From: Luzula sylvatica
Taxonomy: Eukaryota > Streptophyta > Magnoliopsida > Poales > Juncaceae
Length of the DNA: 64,000 bases
Direction of reading: 5' to 3'
Assembly: GCA_946800325.1 (NCBI GenBank)
Contig: OX326959.1
Span: forward strand, 7,150,501-7,214,500
The notes under the pieces are model-generated. The model was not told the origin of the DNA and searched no databases. It was given only the letters and a program-made list of their open reading frames with translations. A program made the translations under genes and the position numbers. This document shows positions 25,170 to 37,430 of the stretch, piece by piece. Numbering within the stretch: position 1 is the stretch's first letter; the number at the start of each line of letters is the position of its first letter.

Positions 25170-25941
25170 CAATGTTGTAGATGAGGGGAAACGGTACGGT
25201 ACGGTCGGTCACCGTTTTAGTGTTTTACCGTAAAACGATCGTAAAACGGTTAAAAAACGATCACTTAAATCGGTAATATTTTATATCAATTATAATTAAA
25301 ATTTAAAGACAAAAAATTGAACAAGAAAATAAATCCAATTAACACTCACAATTTAAATACTTGTTTGATTCTCACACAAAAAAGTCCAAAAACAAAATAA
25401 TAATCACATAAAAAAGTAAAAAATAATCAAATCCTAACACATAATCAGATCAACCTAAACAATCATAACACACAATCATTTGACTCACAAATTGAATCAA
25501 ATTAGCACTCAAAATCACAATTCGTGGAGAAAAAATTAATCTTTGTTGTGAAAAAAAAAAGAGCAGTCATTATCGCAAATTAAACTGAGACGTCGTCATC
25601 ATTTAGTCAATCGAAAGAAGAACGGAAGAATGGAGAATCCCAATCATTGTCTTGAAGACGAATAAGAACTAATTCGTAAACTCAGTGAAAAAAAAGTCTC
25701 GTGCCGAGAAAAATAACTGGCCAAAAAAGTTTAAAAAAATCGGGCCCAAAATAATTAGAAGAAAAAATCGGTATGTAAAACGGATTAAAAACGTTTTTCG
25801 GTAAAAAAAAAACAGTCAAACACGGTTAAAAACCGTTTGACCATTTTTTTGAAACGGTACGGTAAAAAAGGGTACGGTCTTCCACCGTATCACCGTTTTT
25901 CGACTGTTTTTCGGTGTTTTTCGGTGTTTTTTACAACATTG
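25170..25941. mobile_element. Non-autonomous hAT element, sister of 22645-23379
   Basis: A 772-bp element with ends CAATGTTGTAGATGAGG and TTTTTTACAACATTG. The flanking 8-bp duplication TATGAGAC/TCTGAGAC has one mismatch (25162-25169, 25942-25949). It shares the ACGGTACGGTCGG and CACCGTTTTA subterminal arrays. Confidence 0.88.
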
Positions 25942-26029
25942 TCTGAGACTGAGTGGAATCAATCAAACTTATATCTAAATTAATATTACTTGTCGAAGAG
26001 GACAACATAATATGAATTCAAACCATTTG

Positions 26030-26740
26030 TAGGCATATATCCGGATTCATTTTTTCGGATCCGAAAGAAAATATCTGGATCCGGAAGAAAATATCCGGAT
26101 TCGTTTTTTCGGATCCGAAAGAAAATATCCGAATCCGAACGGATCCGGATCAAAATTGTATCTCTGTTTACAGGTACGGATTCAAATCTAGGAGTTAACT
26201 TTTTGATGGATCCAGATATGGATATGGATACTATCCGAGTTCGATAAAAAAATTTAACGAATACTCATTTTGTTGAAATCATGATCTCGATCATAGTAAT
26301 ATTTAATATAGATAATACTTCTATTTTATTTCATAGGAGTACAAAATAGTTAAGTTGCGCGGATACTTCAGAAATCAAGTCGTACCGTATCAAATACCAA
26401 TACTCGTCGGATACTCCACGTGGCGCATCCAAATATTTTATTTTAAAATAATAGTGGATACTTCTCGAATATTTTCAGATATTTGTCGGATACTTCTAAC
26501 GTATAAATAAATATACTTGAAAAATAAAATAAAATTTTGAATCGAAATAAATGACTAATACAAATAAGTAAATAATTAAATATAATAAAAACATTTACTT
26601 AATAGGAATTCATTTTTTTTAGAACAAACTTTTAATATATTTTATGTCAAATATAATATATATAAATTACGATTAATATAATAATAAAATATTATATATA
26701 ATAGATGTATTGTATACTATGCTTTTGGAAAATTGTCGTA
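26030..26740. repeat. Decayed hAT-like sequence with tandem TCCGGATTC repeats
   Basis: A unit containing ATATCCGGATTC, TTTTTTCGGATCCGAAAG is tandemly repeated at 26038-26130, followed by degraded GGATACTTC-type motifs up to about 26500. No intact ends found; no gene. Confidence 0.4.
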
Positions 26741-27028
26741 TCTGTATCTAGGGGTGTCAATGGTTCGGATACGGTTCGGATAGTGGTCGAACCAGATCCA
26801 GATCCATATTTTTTTTCGGATACGGATTCGGATACGGAATTACTCGGATCCGGATACGGTTCGGATACTAAACGGATACGGATACGGTTCGGATATTGTC
26901 GGATACGGATACGGATACGGTTTATATTCGGATATTAAAACGGATACTACGATATTGAAATATTAAAAAAAAAAAGATTTCTACATAAAACGGATACGGT
27001 TTATTTTTAAGATTACAATGGTAATTAT

Positions 27029-27210
27029 CAGTGTTTTAAATTGCGGCGATATTGTGGAAATTGCGGTCTGGAATTTAGAATCGCAATTTCGCAATGAAAT
27101 ATTGCGGCAAACAGCGTTTTTGCGATATTACGGAAATTGCGGCGAGATTGCGGCGAAATATCGGTGATATTGCGGATTTATCGGATCAATATTGCGGATT
27201 AATTAATGGT
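27029..27210. mobile_element. Truncated hAT element nested in 26749-27981
   Basis: Starts CAGTGTTTTAAATTGCGGCG and follows the first 180 bp or so of the element at 20847 closely. The other end is missing, so it is either truncated or internally rearranged. Confidence 0.75.
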
Positions 27211-27611
27211 ATAGATTTTACATCCATTAACAAACAAATATCCAAATCCACTAAACATTAAGATACCCAAATCTATTAATAACCAAGTTACCAAACCCAT
27301 TAAATCAAATAGATATCGGATCCACTTAGATACCCAAATCCATTAAGTAATGCATCCCTTTCCTTCAGAAGAGAGCAACCAAACACAGCTCGTACACCTT
27401 CGTGATTAAAAAAAGAGCCCAAAAGAAGTTGCCGCCTGCCTGCACGGGGCTGCTGTCGCCGGTTTTCGTCTGAAACCGGTGAACCGTCACCACCAGGTCG
27501 AAGGGAGGAGCCAAAGAAAGCTTCTCTAAGTTTTTATTTCTTCAATTTTGTCTTATTTCTCTCAATTACGGGATGACCTAGGTATTTTTTTCCTTTTATT
27601 TTTGAACGACC

Positions 27612-27750
27612 AGCAGAGAGCGAGCGAGCAGAGAGCGAGCAGAAGAGAGGAGCGAGCAGAAGAGCGAGCAGCAGAGAGCGAGCGAGCAGAAGAGAGGAGC
27701 GACCAGAAGAGCGAGCAGCAGAGAGCGAGCGAGCAGAAGAGAGGAGCGTA
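27612..27750. repeat. Tandem GAGCGAGCAG-rich minisatellite
   Basis: About three irregular units of roughly 45 bp built from GAGCGAGCAGAAGAG and GAGCGAGCAGCAGAG. It generates spurious Ser/Leu/Ala- and Glu/Arg-rich ORFs on both strands. Confidence 0.8.
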
Positions 27751-28270
27751 GAGACCAAGAGAAGGGACTGGTTTTTCTCCCTGCCAAGGTTTTCAGTGTC
27801 ACACACTTACTATCCGGATCCGACTGAAAATAACGTACCAGATCCGAATCCGGATCCGAAAATATGGATATGGTTCTGAACCCGATCCGAATGGATCCGG
27901 TTTTTTTTTTTTGAATCCGGATATTTTTTTCGGATACGGTTCGGGTCGGTTCGGGCAATATCCACACCATTGACACCCCTATCTGTATCCCTTCAGCATA
28001 GCTTAATAGTCAATAACTTAATTTCATTCGATAGAAAATATTTTATTTCGTTTCATATTAATACCTGGTAGAAAATATTTCTATTTCATTTTTGTTCTCC
28101 ATCGGCATACCAACACTCTTTGTTTTTCCTTCTCCAAATTTATTTCTTTGGTCCACTCACTTTTATATTAATTGACAATTTAATATATACATTTTTGTAT
28201 TATTAATTTTAAAATTACAAAAAGAATCTCGCCTTGAGTTTTAAAAGTAATATTATATTGTTATATCATA

Positions 28271-28466
28271 GTATCCGTTTTAGTATATGAATATGATTTG
28301 TATATGTATCCGACAATATCTGAACCGTATTTGTATCCGTTTGATATCCGAACCGTATCCGGGTCCGGATAGTTTTATATCCAAACCCGTGTCCGTATCC
28401 GAAAAATATGCATATGAATCTGGTATAACCACTATCCGAACCGTAACTGAACCATTGACACCTATA
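28271..28466. mobile_element. Remnant of a TAGGGGTGTCAATGG-type hAT element
   Basis: CGGATACGG-type motifs in inverted orientation leading to a right end CCATTGACACCTATA. The left terminal repeat was not found. A similar remnant with a right end ACACCCCTA lies at about 12355-12562 in copy A and 45079-45286 in copy B. Confidence 0.55.
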
Positions 28467-28559
28467 ATCACAACATGCATTGATTATTTGTATATATATA
28501 TATATAGTTCTTCAAGCTTCCTTCTGAAGGAAATACACTTTCAGAATCAACCATAAAAG

Positions 28560-28980
28560 TATGCACAAGGATAAACGAATGTAAGCGTACATTCGTGGTC
28601 ATATCTTTCAGTAGGAAAATCCAATTTGAATGGTTCAAATTGGGTTAGATAGATAATAAGATTATCTACAACATTCATCTAGAAATATATTTCATATGAA
28701 CGAAGTATCAGTGTTGTTTCTATGAAATACCGAAAGGGTGCAACAGTATGACATACAGTTAGTAAAACAGTCATAACTTTGGCATACGAACTCCAATTGG
28801 GCCAGACCAAATTGGGTTGGGTAGATAATAAGATTATCTACAACTTTCGTGTAGGGTGATTTTCTGTCAGAGGAAGTTACCAATTTCGTATGGACAGAAT
28901 ACTGGACAGATTCATGCAACTTTCCGTGTGAAAGAGTGTATATTGGATATACATGTCTTTTGGCCAATCCTAATCGTATA
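28560..28980. repeat. LTR-like fragment with a repeated GATAATAAGATTATCTACAAC motif
   Basis: Two imperfect copies of a block (AAATTGGGTT, then AGATAATAAGATTATC, then TACAAC) lie at about 28635-28680 and 28805-28850. The opening (ATAAACGAATGTAAGCGTAC) resembles the palindrome-rich LTR-like sequence near 1098 and 33732. No LTR ends or internal genes are visible. Confidence 0.35.
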
Positions 28981-29077
28981 TGATATAAATAGGATATTTC
29001 TCTCTCTTCAGTTATGTGAATTCATTCAGAATATTCAGAATATTCCAGATATATTGAGAGACATCTTTCTATTGAGT

Positions 29078-29160
29078 GAAATTTCTCTTTCTAAAGAATA
29101 TTCCAAAAATTTCTCTTTCTAAAGAAATTTCTCTTTCTAAAGAATATTCCAGAAATATTC
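29078..29160. repeat. Short tandem repeat TTTCTCTTTCTAAAGAA
   Basis: Three to four head-to-tail copies of TTTCTCTTTCTAAAGAA, some extended by TATTCCA. No other feature in this stretch. Confidence 0.75.
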
Positions 29161-29439
29161 GAGTATCGTATCCGATACTATACGGATACGACAATACATC
29201 AATTCTCAAAATTATGAGGATACGATATATAATTTGAAATATAATAATATAAAATATATCTATAATATAATGAGTTATATGTTATTAGTATAAGTGGCTC
29301 ATTATAAGAAATATAATTTATATACAGCCACAGAAAATATGTGCACACCTTAGTTATATCTTTATTTGGGTTGCCAAATAAGAAGACTTGGGCTGCTGAT
29401 TTGGTTTGTGTTCACCTTTTCCGGTTGGTACAACTCTTT

Positions 29440-29600
29440 ATAAGTCCCACCGCTTTTAATATTCGTTGTCCTGCTTAACATCTTCCTATATAAAGGTCCC
29501 GCCTCACCCTAACGAACACAGTGGCTCAACGCTTACAAAGTGTGGCCTTGCATTCGTGATGCGCTGTGTCCTTATTCGATACTCGTATCATGGCACATTT
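29440..29600 (+). promoter_or_regulatory. Possible snRNA-type promoter followed by a structured region
   Basis: GTCCCACCGC (about 29443) is followed about 35 bp later by CTATATAAAG (about 29485). This is the order and spacing of plant Pol II snRNA promoters (upstream sequence element plus TATA), although only the first seven bases match the usual element GTCCCACATCG. Downstream, ACACAG (29515) and CTGTGT (29565) can pair to enclose a hairpin. I do not recognise the RNA and saw no U-snRNA core. Confidence 0.2.
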
Positions 29601-29889
29601 TAATGATTAAATATTTTATACGCCAGTTCTTGTGTATTGGATGAGTATGCGAATCTGTATCTGTATCCGGTATGTATAGGATACTGATATGGTTTGTGCT
29701 TGAAACTCTAAATTAATTAGAAAGTTAACGAAATTAAAAATTGTGATTGAATTGAGGTTTAATATAGTTTGGTACTAATCAAAACCCGTACATAGTCAAA
29801 AAAATGTTGTTGTCACTTCTCGGAGTTCCTGGCCAGAGGCTACGGTTGCCTTGGGTGAAGCGATTCCTGGTTTCTGGATTAGGACTTGG

Positions 29890-30117
29890 ATTCCAGGTTT
29901 TTAAACCCTAAAATCATGAAGTATTTAATTCTATTTAAGGCTCTCTATTCTCTCTCCTCCGGACATTAATTTCTGTAAACATAAAATTAAATATGATTCA
30001 ATGAATCAGTAATTCTTCTACATTTTGACCTAATCTTTCTCCCCTATTTAACCCCCTCAATTTTCACTTTTTCTAATTCCAAAATCTGATATCCTCAAAT
30101 CTCAGAAAAACTCTCAG
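29890..30117 (+). promoter_or_regulatory. Predicted promoter and 5' leader of the F-box gene
   Basis: AAACCCTAAA (telo-box-like) at about 29903 and TATTTAAGGC near 29932 precede a pyrimidine-rich leader. The leader ends with a splice-donor-like CTCTCAG/GTAA at 30117/30118, so an intron in the 5' leader is likely. The leader is copied in inverted orientation at 53573-53740, which suggests it is a functional gene start shared with a lost paralogue. Confidence 0.4.
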
Positions 30118-30846
30118 GTAATTTTCTATTTTTTTTATTCAGTTTGGACTATTTACAAATTACTGTTATTTCATTTGATAACATGCTATATTGTATATTG
30201 TAAATGATTTTATTTTTGTCTTTTTTTTAAGATTTTCATGAGATGAGATTAGTATTTTATTCTATTAAGCTAAATATTCTATTCAATAAAAAATCTTTCG
30301 TGAGATGAGATTTATATTTCATTTGCAAAATTACATACCATATCTATATACTTAGACTCTCATGACTTAGTATCAATGACCATAGTTTTCGCGCAAATAA
30401 TGTTTGCGGTGAATCAAGGATTGGTGCAAAAGCTCACTTCGAAAATTATAGAAGCGTGAAATTTATTTTGCTATAGATTTTTATATTCGCAAACGTTGTC
30501 TGGCGGCACCTTTTTGAATTTGTGAAGTTCAATCAAACAACATAAATAGGAAAAAAAATGTTCATGTACATGGATAATTATAAATATTATTTGAAAAACT
30601 ACTAATAAAGTAAACCAAATCTATTTTGGTTAGTATTATGTTCTAACATGAATCCTATTATATTGGTTCATTTGGTCCGTTGAACTGCTATTTCTTAAAT
30701 TCATTTCCTTATTATTTTTCTTATAATAACATTCACAGTAATAGTATGTAAATTGCTGAAAATTTCAAGATTATACATAATTTACCAAATTGTCGCATTA
30801 ACCCATATTTAATATCTGACGAAACAGATTATACATAATCGTGATC

Positions 30847-32576
30847 ATGGCACGAAGAGTTAACAGGAGAAGACAAAGAGCAAGTCGCGAACAACAACAA
30901 GCTAATGTCCCCGAAGAAGAAGAAGTCGACATCGTCAGTACGCTTCCGAACTGCCTACTGATGATGATCATCTCGCTGCTGCCCGTAAAAGATGGTGTCA
31001 GAACAACGATCCTCTCGTCCAGGTTTCGTAACCTGTGGGCCTCAGCTCCTCTGAATTTAGACGATTCAGAGTTCTGTACCACGAGGAACAAGAGGTGCAA
31101 GATGTTTTCCTGCTCGGCAAAAAGAATTTGGTTGGTTACAAGAATCCTCGACATACATAACGGGCCAGTACGAAGGTTCTGTCTAAGTCATGGAAGTTTC
31201 GACCGATCACAACCATTTGTGGATGATTGGTTGAACACTGTGTCCAGAAGGAACATCAAGGAACTCGAGCTACATTTCTTCTCGCCTCATGAACTTCCGA
31301 GATGTATACGCGATTGCAATTCTATTGAGAAGCTTACACTGCGTAATAACAAGTACTGTTTCTATCTTAAAAATCATTATCGACTTAGTTAATTAATTAA
31401 ATCTTAAATAATACTTTCCATATTTTACCAGGTTAAAGAATAGTACCGTTGTATCTCGAGCTTTTGCGGGCATTACGGAGCTAACAATGTCAGGAATCAG
31501 AATAAAAGAAGAGGATTTAGAGATTATGTTTTCGACATGTCAATCACTTAGGAGTTTATCGATTGAATCCCCATATATCGAAAGCGACAGTATCATCCGA
31601 ATGCATGTGCGGTCGAGGAGTCTTAGAAGCTTGATGATCGTTTATGCATCAATACACGAGATATTCATCGTGGACACTCCAAATCTGGAACGATTCCTCC
31701 TCGGACCCGAGATTTCTCTGACCTCATTAATAAATATCGGGAAAGCGCCCAATTTAAGAGAGTTTGGATACATCACAATGCCAGTTCATATGTTTGTTTA
31801 CGGTGATATCCTTATGAGGGTATATATTCACATTCGATAAATCAGATTTTTAATAATTTATTCGTAAGTATTTTACATCTAATTAATACATTATGAATTA
31901 TAGGGATTTCATGTAATTACCAGCACAGTTCATAATTTGAGGGCATTAGCCATAACAGTCAGATCTAATGCACCATTTGAAGCCGCAGCATCTCTCCAAC
32001 TCCTCGGGTGTTTTCCTCGTCTCGAGACTCTATATATCCAGGTTTCTCCTTTTATTTTTTTTTATCTTTTCCATATTTTATTGGTAATTTAGTTATATGG
32101 CGTATTTTTGGTAATATTTAAAACCTAAATTCGATTATGTAGAAAATAATTAGCCTTCTAGATTATTAGTTTTATCGAATGTATGATTCGTGATGGCTTT
32201 AAAAATTACTTTCATAACTATATTCTAGTTAATTCTCTTTGTTTGTCATTTCGTGATTGTGTAGGCATCCTTACGCGTTATGGATTCAGCGATTTCATGT
32301 TATCAGCAGGAAGAGGATGTACCAATTGAATGTTTGGCTCACCATCTGCGGAAAGTTCGATTCAATGGGTATGTAGGGAGGATAGGGCAGCTTGAATTCG
32401 TCCAGTCCCTTCTCCGAAAAGGAAAAGTCCTCGAGGAGATTATATTTACGGGTCATCGAAGTAGGAAGGAATGGTCCTCAATAATGGAAAGAGAGCTCGT
32501 TTACAATGTTGATCGTGTTAGTTTGGTTTACCAGAGGTTGAACTTTCAAGATTGCTTCGAACATTTTCATTTCTGA
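30847..32576 (+). CDS. F-box/LRR/FBD protein, 4 exons
   Basis: Predicted substrate adaptor of an SCF ubiquitin ligase. Exons 30847-31352, 31432-31819, 31904-32041 and 32265-32576, all GT-AG with matching phases, give 447 aa. A basic, Gln/Glu-rich head is followed by an F-box at about residues 28-70 (VSTLPNCLLMMIISLLPVKD, then RTTILSSRFRNLW), degenerate leucine-rich repeats (IKELELHF, IEKLTLRN, ITELTMSG, LRSLSIES, LRSLMIVY) and a C-terminal FBD-like region (HLRKVRFNGYVGR, LEFVQSLLRKGKVLEEIIF). F-box/FBD proteins are a large, fast-changing plant family, so the substrate cannot be guessed. Start chosen at the first ATG; a GTG lies two codons upstream. Copy B of the segmental duplication begins about 45 bp after its stop. 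Confidence 0.92.
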
Positions 32577-33204
32577 ACTTGCATCAATAATTTTTTTTAA
32601 ATGTGTATGTTTTTTTTGGGGGATTTTTATGATAAATATCAAACTTTTAATTTTGAGATATCAAAACCATTGAAAAGATTTGGTAATAAATGACAATTAT
32701 TTATTTAATGGCATTCATTGATATATCATAGATTATTGACCAAATTCAAGTTCACTACATATTTTGTGCTCCTTAAATCACCCCCATATGGATTAATATT
32801 AACCTCTTTCATGATGTTAATACGAATTTGGTATTCTCGATAATTCATATTTCATTTTATTGAAACCTTTTGTATTATTTTATTAATTGAAAAATCTCTA
32901 TGATTTTTTTAACATATACTAATTTTAAAAAATTATATGCCATTGATATACATAATTTTAATATTTAATTTAATATATGTATTGTATACAAAAGTCAAAA
33001 CTAGCATTAAATAAAAAATATATAAACAACAATATAAGAAAATATCTTGAAAATATCGTCACAAAATAATACTATTTTAAAATTTGATTTTAATGTACGT
33101 TTATTATTAATCAAACTAATTGCTAAAATTAATTTAGATGCTGAAATGAAACTAGTGAAGGAAATGCAGTTTAAGACCAACAGGAAAATGGACATATAAG
33201 GATA

Positions 33205-34070
33205 AAAGAACATACGATTTCGTGAGAAAGATTGTGTACAATCAAATTGTACATAAGACGGGTGATCGTGAAAATGTATGTACTCCCTCGATTCCCGACA
33301 TGCTATGATACCCTAGGGTGGGTAGGAGTGGGTCGAGTTTTCACGATTGTTCATTTTGAAAATGATCGAAAAACAACAAAATCAAAAGATTTTCTCGTCG
33401 CCATCCGTTCGAACGGAATGGTCACTCCGTTCAAACGGAAATGGGGTGAAGGGATGCCAAGGAAAAGACAGGATAAGACTGCTGGGAGTAGTCAAATCCT
33501 TACAACCCGTTCGAACGGAGTTGAGGTTCGTTCGAACGGAAGGAGTAGTGTCTTATGTATAATTGTTATACAGTTTGGTTCGTTCGAACGGAATTAGGCT
33601 TGCGTTCCAACGAAGTTATGTCTTCTTTATTTCTATACAATTCAAATAAATCATACATGCATGTAATATAATCATTAAAGATTAATGATTTGTAAAATTA
33701 AGTTTGGATGGTAAAATTATGCATATGAGGATAAACAAACGTACGCATTCGTGGGAATAATTAAGTATATAATAAGATTGTACACATGAAGAATTCAGGG
33801 GACATTCCGTTCGAACGGAATGTTTGTCCATAAGAACGGAAGAGATCGAGTTTGTGATATAATAGTAAATACACATAGTTGAGACAGGGAGTGTTTTGTC
33901 CGAACATAACGCACGTGCGTTCGAACAGAAGCTCCTCTGACTCTGTATAGCAGTTATACATTCTTGGACCATCATTATCCTATATACTATATATATATGG
34001 TTCTCTCTCTCTCCATCTAATGAAATATCCAACAAATTAATTATAATCAGTCTTATCATTACGAAACACT
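33205..34070. repeat. LTR-like sequence with arrayed CGTTCGAACG palindromes (copy B)
   Basis: Counterpart of 596-1440. The same palindromes occur at 33405, 33427, 33507, 33528 and 33580 and around 33808 and 33919. Which palindromes are perfect differs between the copies: the first is perfect in B but TTCAAA in A, and the second is perfect in A but TTCAAA in B. Ancestrally both were probably TTCGAA. Confidence 0.4.
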
Positions 34071-35921
34071 ATTCCAAAGAGTGTGAATGAAAGAGACAAA
34101 GAGATGAAAAATATTTTCTCCATTACAAACATAATCGAACAATACTTGTAACCAAGTCCACATACGTTTTGTCTAGGCAGATGCGTGAATGACCGAGTAA
34201 CTACGACTCAAGTGGATACGAGTAGATGGATCATCCTTTTGATCCTAGTTTGTGATCCAAATTTGAAAAAAGAGTTCGTGAAGAAGACTCTTGATAAGTG
34301 TGGGCGTGGGACACACACAGACAACCGAAGTCGTAATAACCGGTGCAAGGGAGTGTGGACGTGGGACGCACGAGAAGTGACCAGAGTGAAAGAACAACGA
34401 GAAACGTAGAAGAGGCACATCAATCCTTCGTTCGTGATCAATTTCACGAGGTATGGGTTATACTTTCTACCTTATTCGTACACCGAAGTGATAACGTGAT
34501 ATGGGATTTAGGGAACCGTCCCGTATCCCCTCTTTCGCTGCGCGGGACGGGGGACGGCGATTCCCAAAAGTAAATGAGAAAATCAAACAGTCAAAACCCC
34601 ATATTCATCTCAAGAGGCATTTGTTCTGGAACGAGACACAAAACGTAATAAAATCCCTAAATCCCTGTAAAAGAACAAAAAATACCATAAGAAGTCGAAA
34701 AATCGACAAATAAGAGAAAATGGAAAGATGTTACCCTAGAATTTAGATTCATGCGAATAGTGGATTTAGGATTCGATCAACTCTCGAGAGAAAATCAGAG
34801 AGGCACAACGCGTCTGCCACCGCAGTCATCTCCACTGTTTTGCCTCCATTTTCGGCCGCTAAGGTTTCCTCTCGGTCCAGCCATTTTCTTTTCTTTTTCC
34901 CGTCACGAAAATGAGAAGAAAAATAGGCGAAGGGGGAGTAAGTTTGTGAGTCCAAGAGAGGGATTGTTTAGACTCGAATCACATGGACCGTATCGTAATA
35001 TCATACATCGGTCGAGATAAATTGAGCTCATTCAAATTAAGACCATCCGATCCTGAACGGCAGTGACGTGAAAGCATGAAGAAGAGGTAGAAAGTATTGC
35101 ATTATATTGTAATACATCTCTGTTCTGATGGGTTTACATAACATATACTATGACCAATCTTGACAATGTTTTTTGGGACCGGTTAAAAAATTACTATCGA
35201 AATTACTTGACAACTTATTTTTTAGAGAGTATCACATAATCACATAATATAATAAATTACGTACAATTTATAAATACGATTTGCCAAAAATCTAAGGAAG
35301 ACCACAATCCTCCTCGGGCCCTGTATAAATCCACCCATGAACACATGAACACATACGATTATATTGTTAAGCAACCTATATCATAGGGAAAATAGAGAAA
35401 TTATACCATGCCCCTGAGATTCCCCAGCAACATCTCTCCCATCTTTGTTGATTGAATCAGCATGACGTTATCAGAGACATGATATTAATTCGTGGCCCCA
35501 ATTTACACTTAAACTTTCCACTCAATTAACGATGCTTGCAATTAATAATTAATTACAATTATAATATAATTAACGATACAATCAAGATATTTCAATTAAC
35601 AGTTAAAAATAATAACTAATAATAATTTAACAATTAACTTAAACATCCATAATTAAAAAAAAATAACAATTAACTTAAACTTCATTAATTTACAAATAAT
35701 GTAATTAACAAATAAATTAGTTAACATGAATAATAATGATCAAATATAATATTTTAATCATTGGCTTTGCTTGTCTAATAAACACAAACTTTGTATATTT
35801 CATGATTTTTGAATTAAATTAGTCACTGTTTACCACAGATATAGTAATTAACGTAAATTCTAATTGACATATTTAATAACAATTACTTCTCAAATTAATC
35901 ACAATTATCATCACTTTTTAC

Positions 35922-36106
35922 CAATGTTTTAAATTTCGATATAGCGGTCCATTGCGCTTGAACTGTAATTTACATATGATCACCGATATTGCGCGATATT
36001 GCGACGATATTAAGACGCTATATAGTAGGTTGCGGTACTGCGTTTTAGAAATATTTATTGTGATTTGCGCTATGACGGCGCAATTGCGCCGCTATTTAAA
36101 TCACTG
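35922..36106. mobile_element. Short hAT-like MITE (copy B)
   Basis: Copy B counterpart of the 185-bp element at 3291-3475, with the same CAATG...CACTG ends and GCG/GATATTGCG-rich interior. Confidence 0.6.
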
Positions 36107-36529
36107 CAGTTTTTATCATATTTAACGGTCTATGTCCATTAACAATTCAATAATGGTGAATGTGTTGCATTCATTTTTTTGAACAAGATTACAACAATCA
36201 ATTTCCAAATAATAGTTCATATATTAGTGAACTAATTAATCATAATTATAATATTTTTTGAGAATTAACAATTAATACAAACAAATGAAGGACCAAACAT
36301 TTCAGAATTAATCATTAACCATCAATTAAACAACATTAATTAACATTACAAATTAACACACCAATTTTTTTAAAAAATGTCAATAAATCAATATAAATTA
36401 CGCAGAAAATTAACAATACATACCAAATTAAACGTGAAAACTTCATTTAAACAAGAAATTAGTATTAATCAAGAAATACTAATACAATCAAATTACCAAT
36501 GAATTATCCCTAAAAACACGAATTAAGAA

Positions 36530-36968
36530 GTAAATGAATTTAGGTCCAAATACAAAAAAAAATTTGAATTTTTTTGAGAAGTAAATGAATTTAGTTTGTT
36601 TACGTCCAAATACTAAAAAATCTCATATAAATTCGGTCCAATTTAAGTCCAAATACTAAAAAAAATTTGGACCATGGTTAGGTCCCAAAAAAAAAAACAT
36701 ATCTATAGAAAATCGCACAAAAATACCTACTTTGAAAACATTATGTTTTCAGCAAGAAATCGATCAACAACTAAGCTTATTATTGACGAAAATTGCACAA
36801 ATATTGAATGAAATACACAAAAATAACAGTCCAAATCTAACATGAAATCCACAAAAACGAAAAACACACAAAATCACAAAAAAAAGATGTGTTTATTTGT
36901 GTGTGCAAGAAATCAACAACTAAACAAACTAAATTAAAAAAAAACCCAATCTCATAAAAATCGCATCG

Positions 36969-37027
<59 letters not shown>

Positions 37028-37430
37028 TGCGTTCGCCGATTAACATTTAAGCCAATTCTGAATTTATATATGGTTTTTTAGTATTTGGACCCAATCTCAT
37101 AAAAATCCGAAGTAAAAATCTCATATAAATTTAGTTTGTTTAGGTCCAAATACTAAAAATCTCATATGAATTTAGTTTGTTTAGGTCCAAATACTAAAAA
37201 TCTCATAAAAATTCTATGGGGTTAAAATTAACCATGAATTTAGGTCTAAACAAACTAAATCCGAAGCCAATTCACCGATTAACATTTAACCCAATCTCAT
37301 AAAAATCTCATATAAATTCGCATCTGGGTTTATATATGGTTCGGTCCAATTTTGAATTTTTTTGAAATTCAATTAACAGTTAATGCGTTCACCGATTAAC
37401 ATTTAAGCCAGATCCGAAGTAATTCAAACC
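36530..37430. repeat. Locally repeated AT-rich sequence with a GA microsatellite (copy B)
   Basis: Counterpart of 3900-4800, with the same GGTCCAAATACTAAAAA repeats. Its GA tract (36970-37023) is a few units longer than that of copy A. Confidence 0.5.

Larger units (their letters stand above)
26749..27981. mobile_element. Non-autonomous hAT element, TAGGGGTGTCAATGG type, with nested insert
   Basis: A 1,233-bp element with 15-bp perfect terminal repeats TAGGGGTGTCAATGG / CCATTGACACCCCTA and a perfect 8-bp duplication TCTGTATC (26741-26748, 27982-27989). Subterminal arrays of CGGATACGG are present at both ends. It contains part of a second hAT family (from 27029) and a tandem GAGCGAGCAG repeat (27612-27750). 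No transposase. Confidence 0.93.

Noticed and set aside
27534..27976. Ser/Leu/Ala-rich and Glu/Arg-rich ORFs
   Set aside because: Produced by the GAGCGAGCAG minisatellite within the 26749-27981 hAT element.
30798..31154. Minus-strand ORF opposite the F-box exon
   Set aside because: Shadow of the plus-strand F-box coding sequence.
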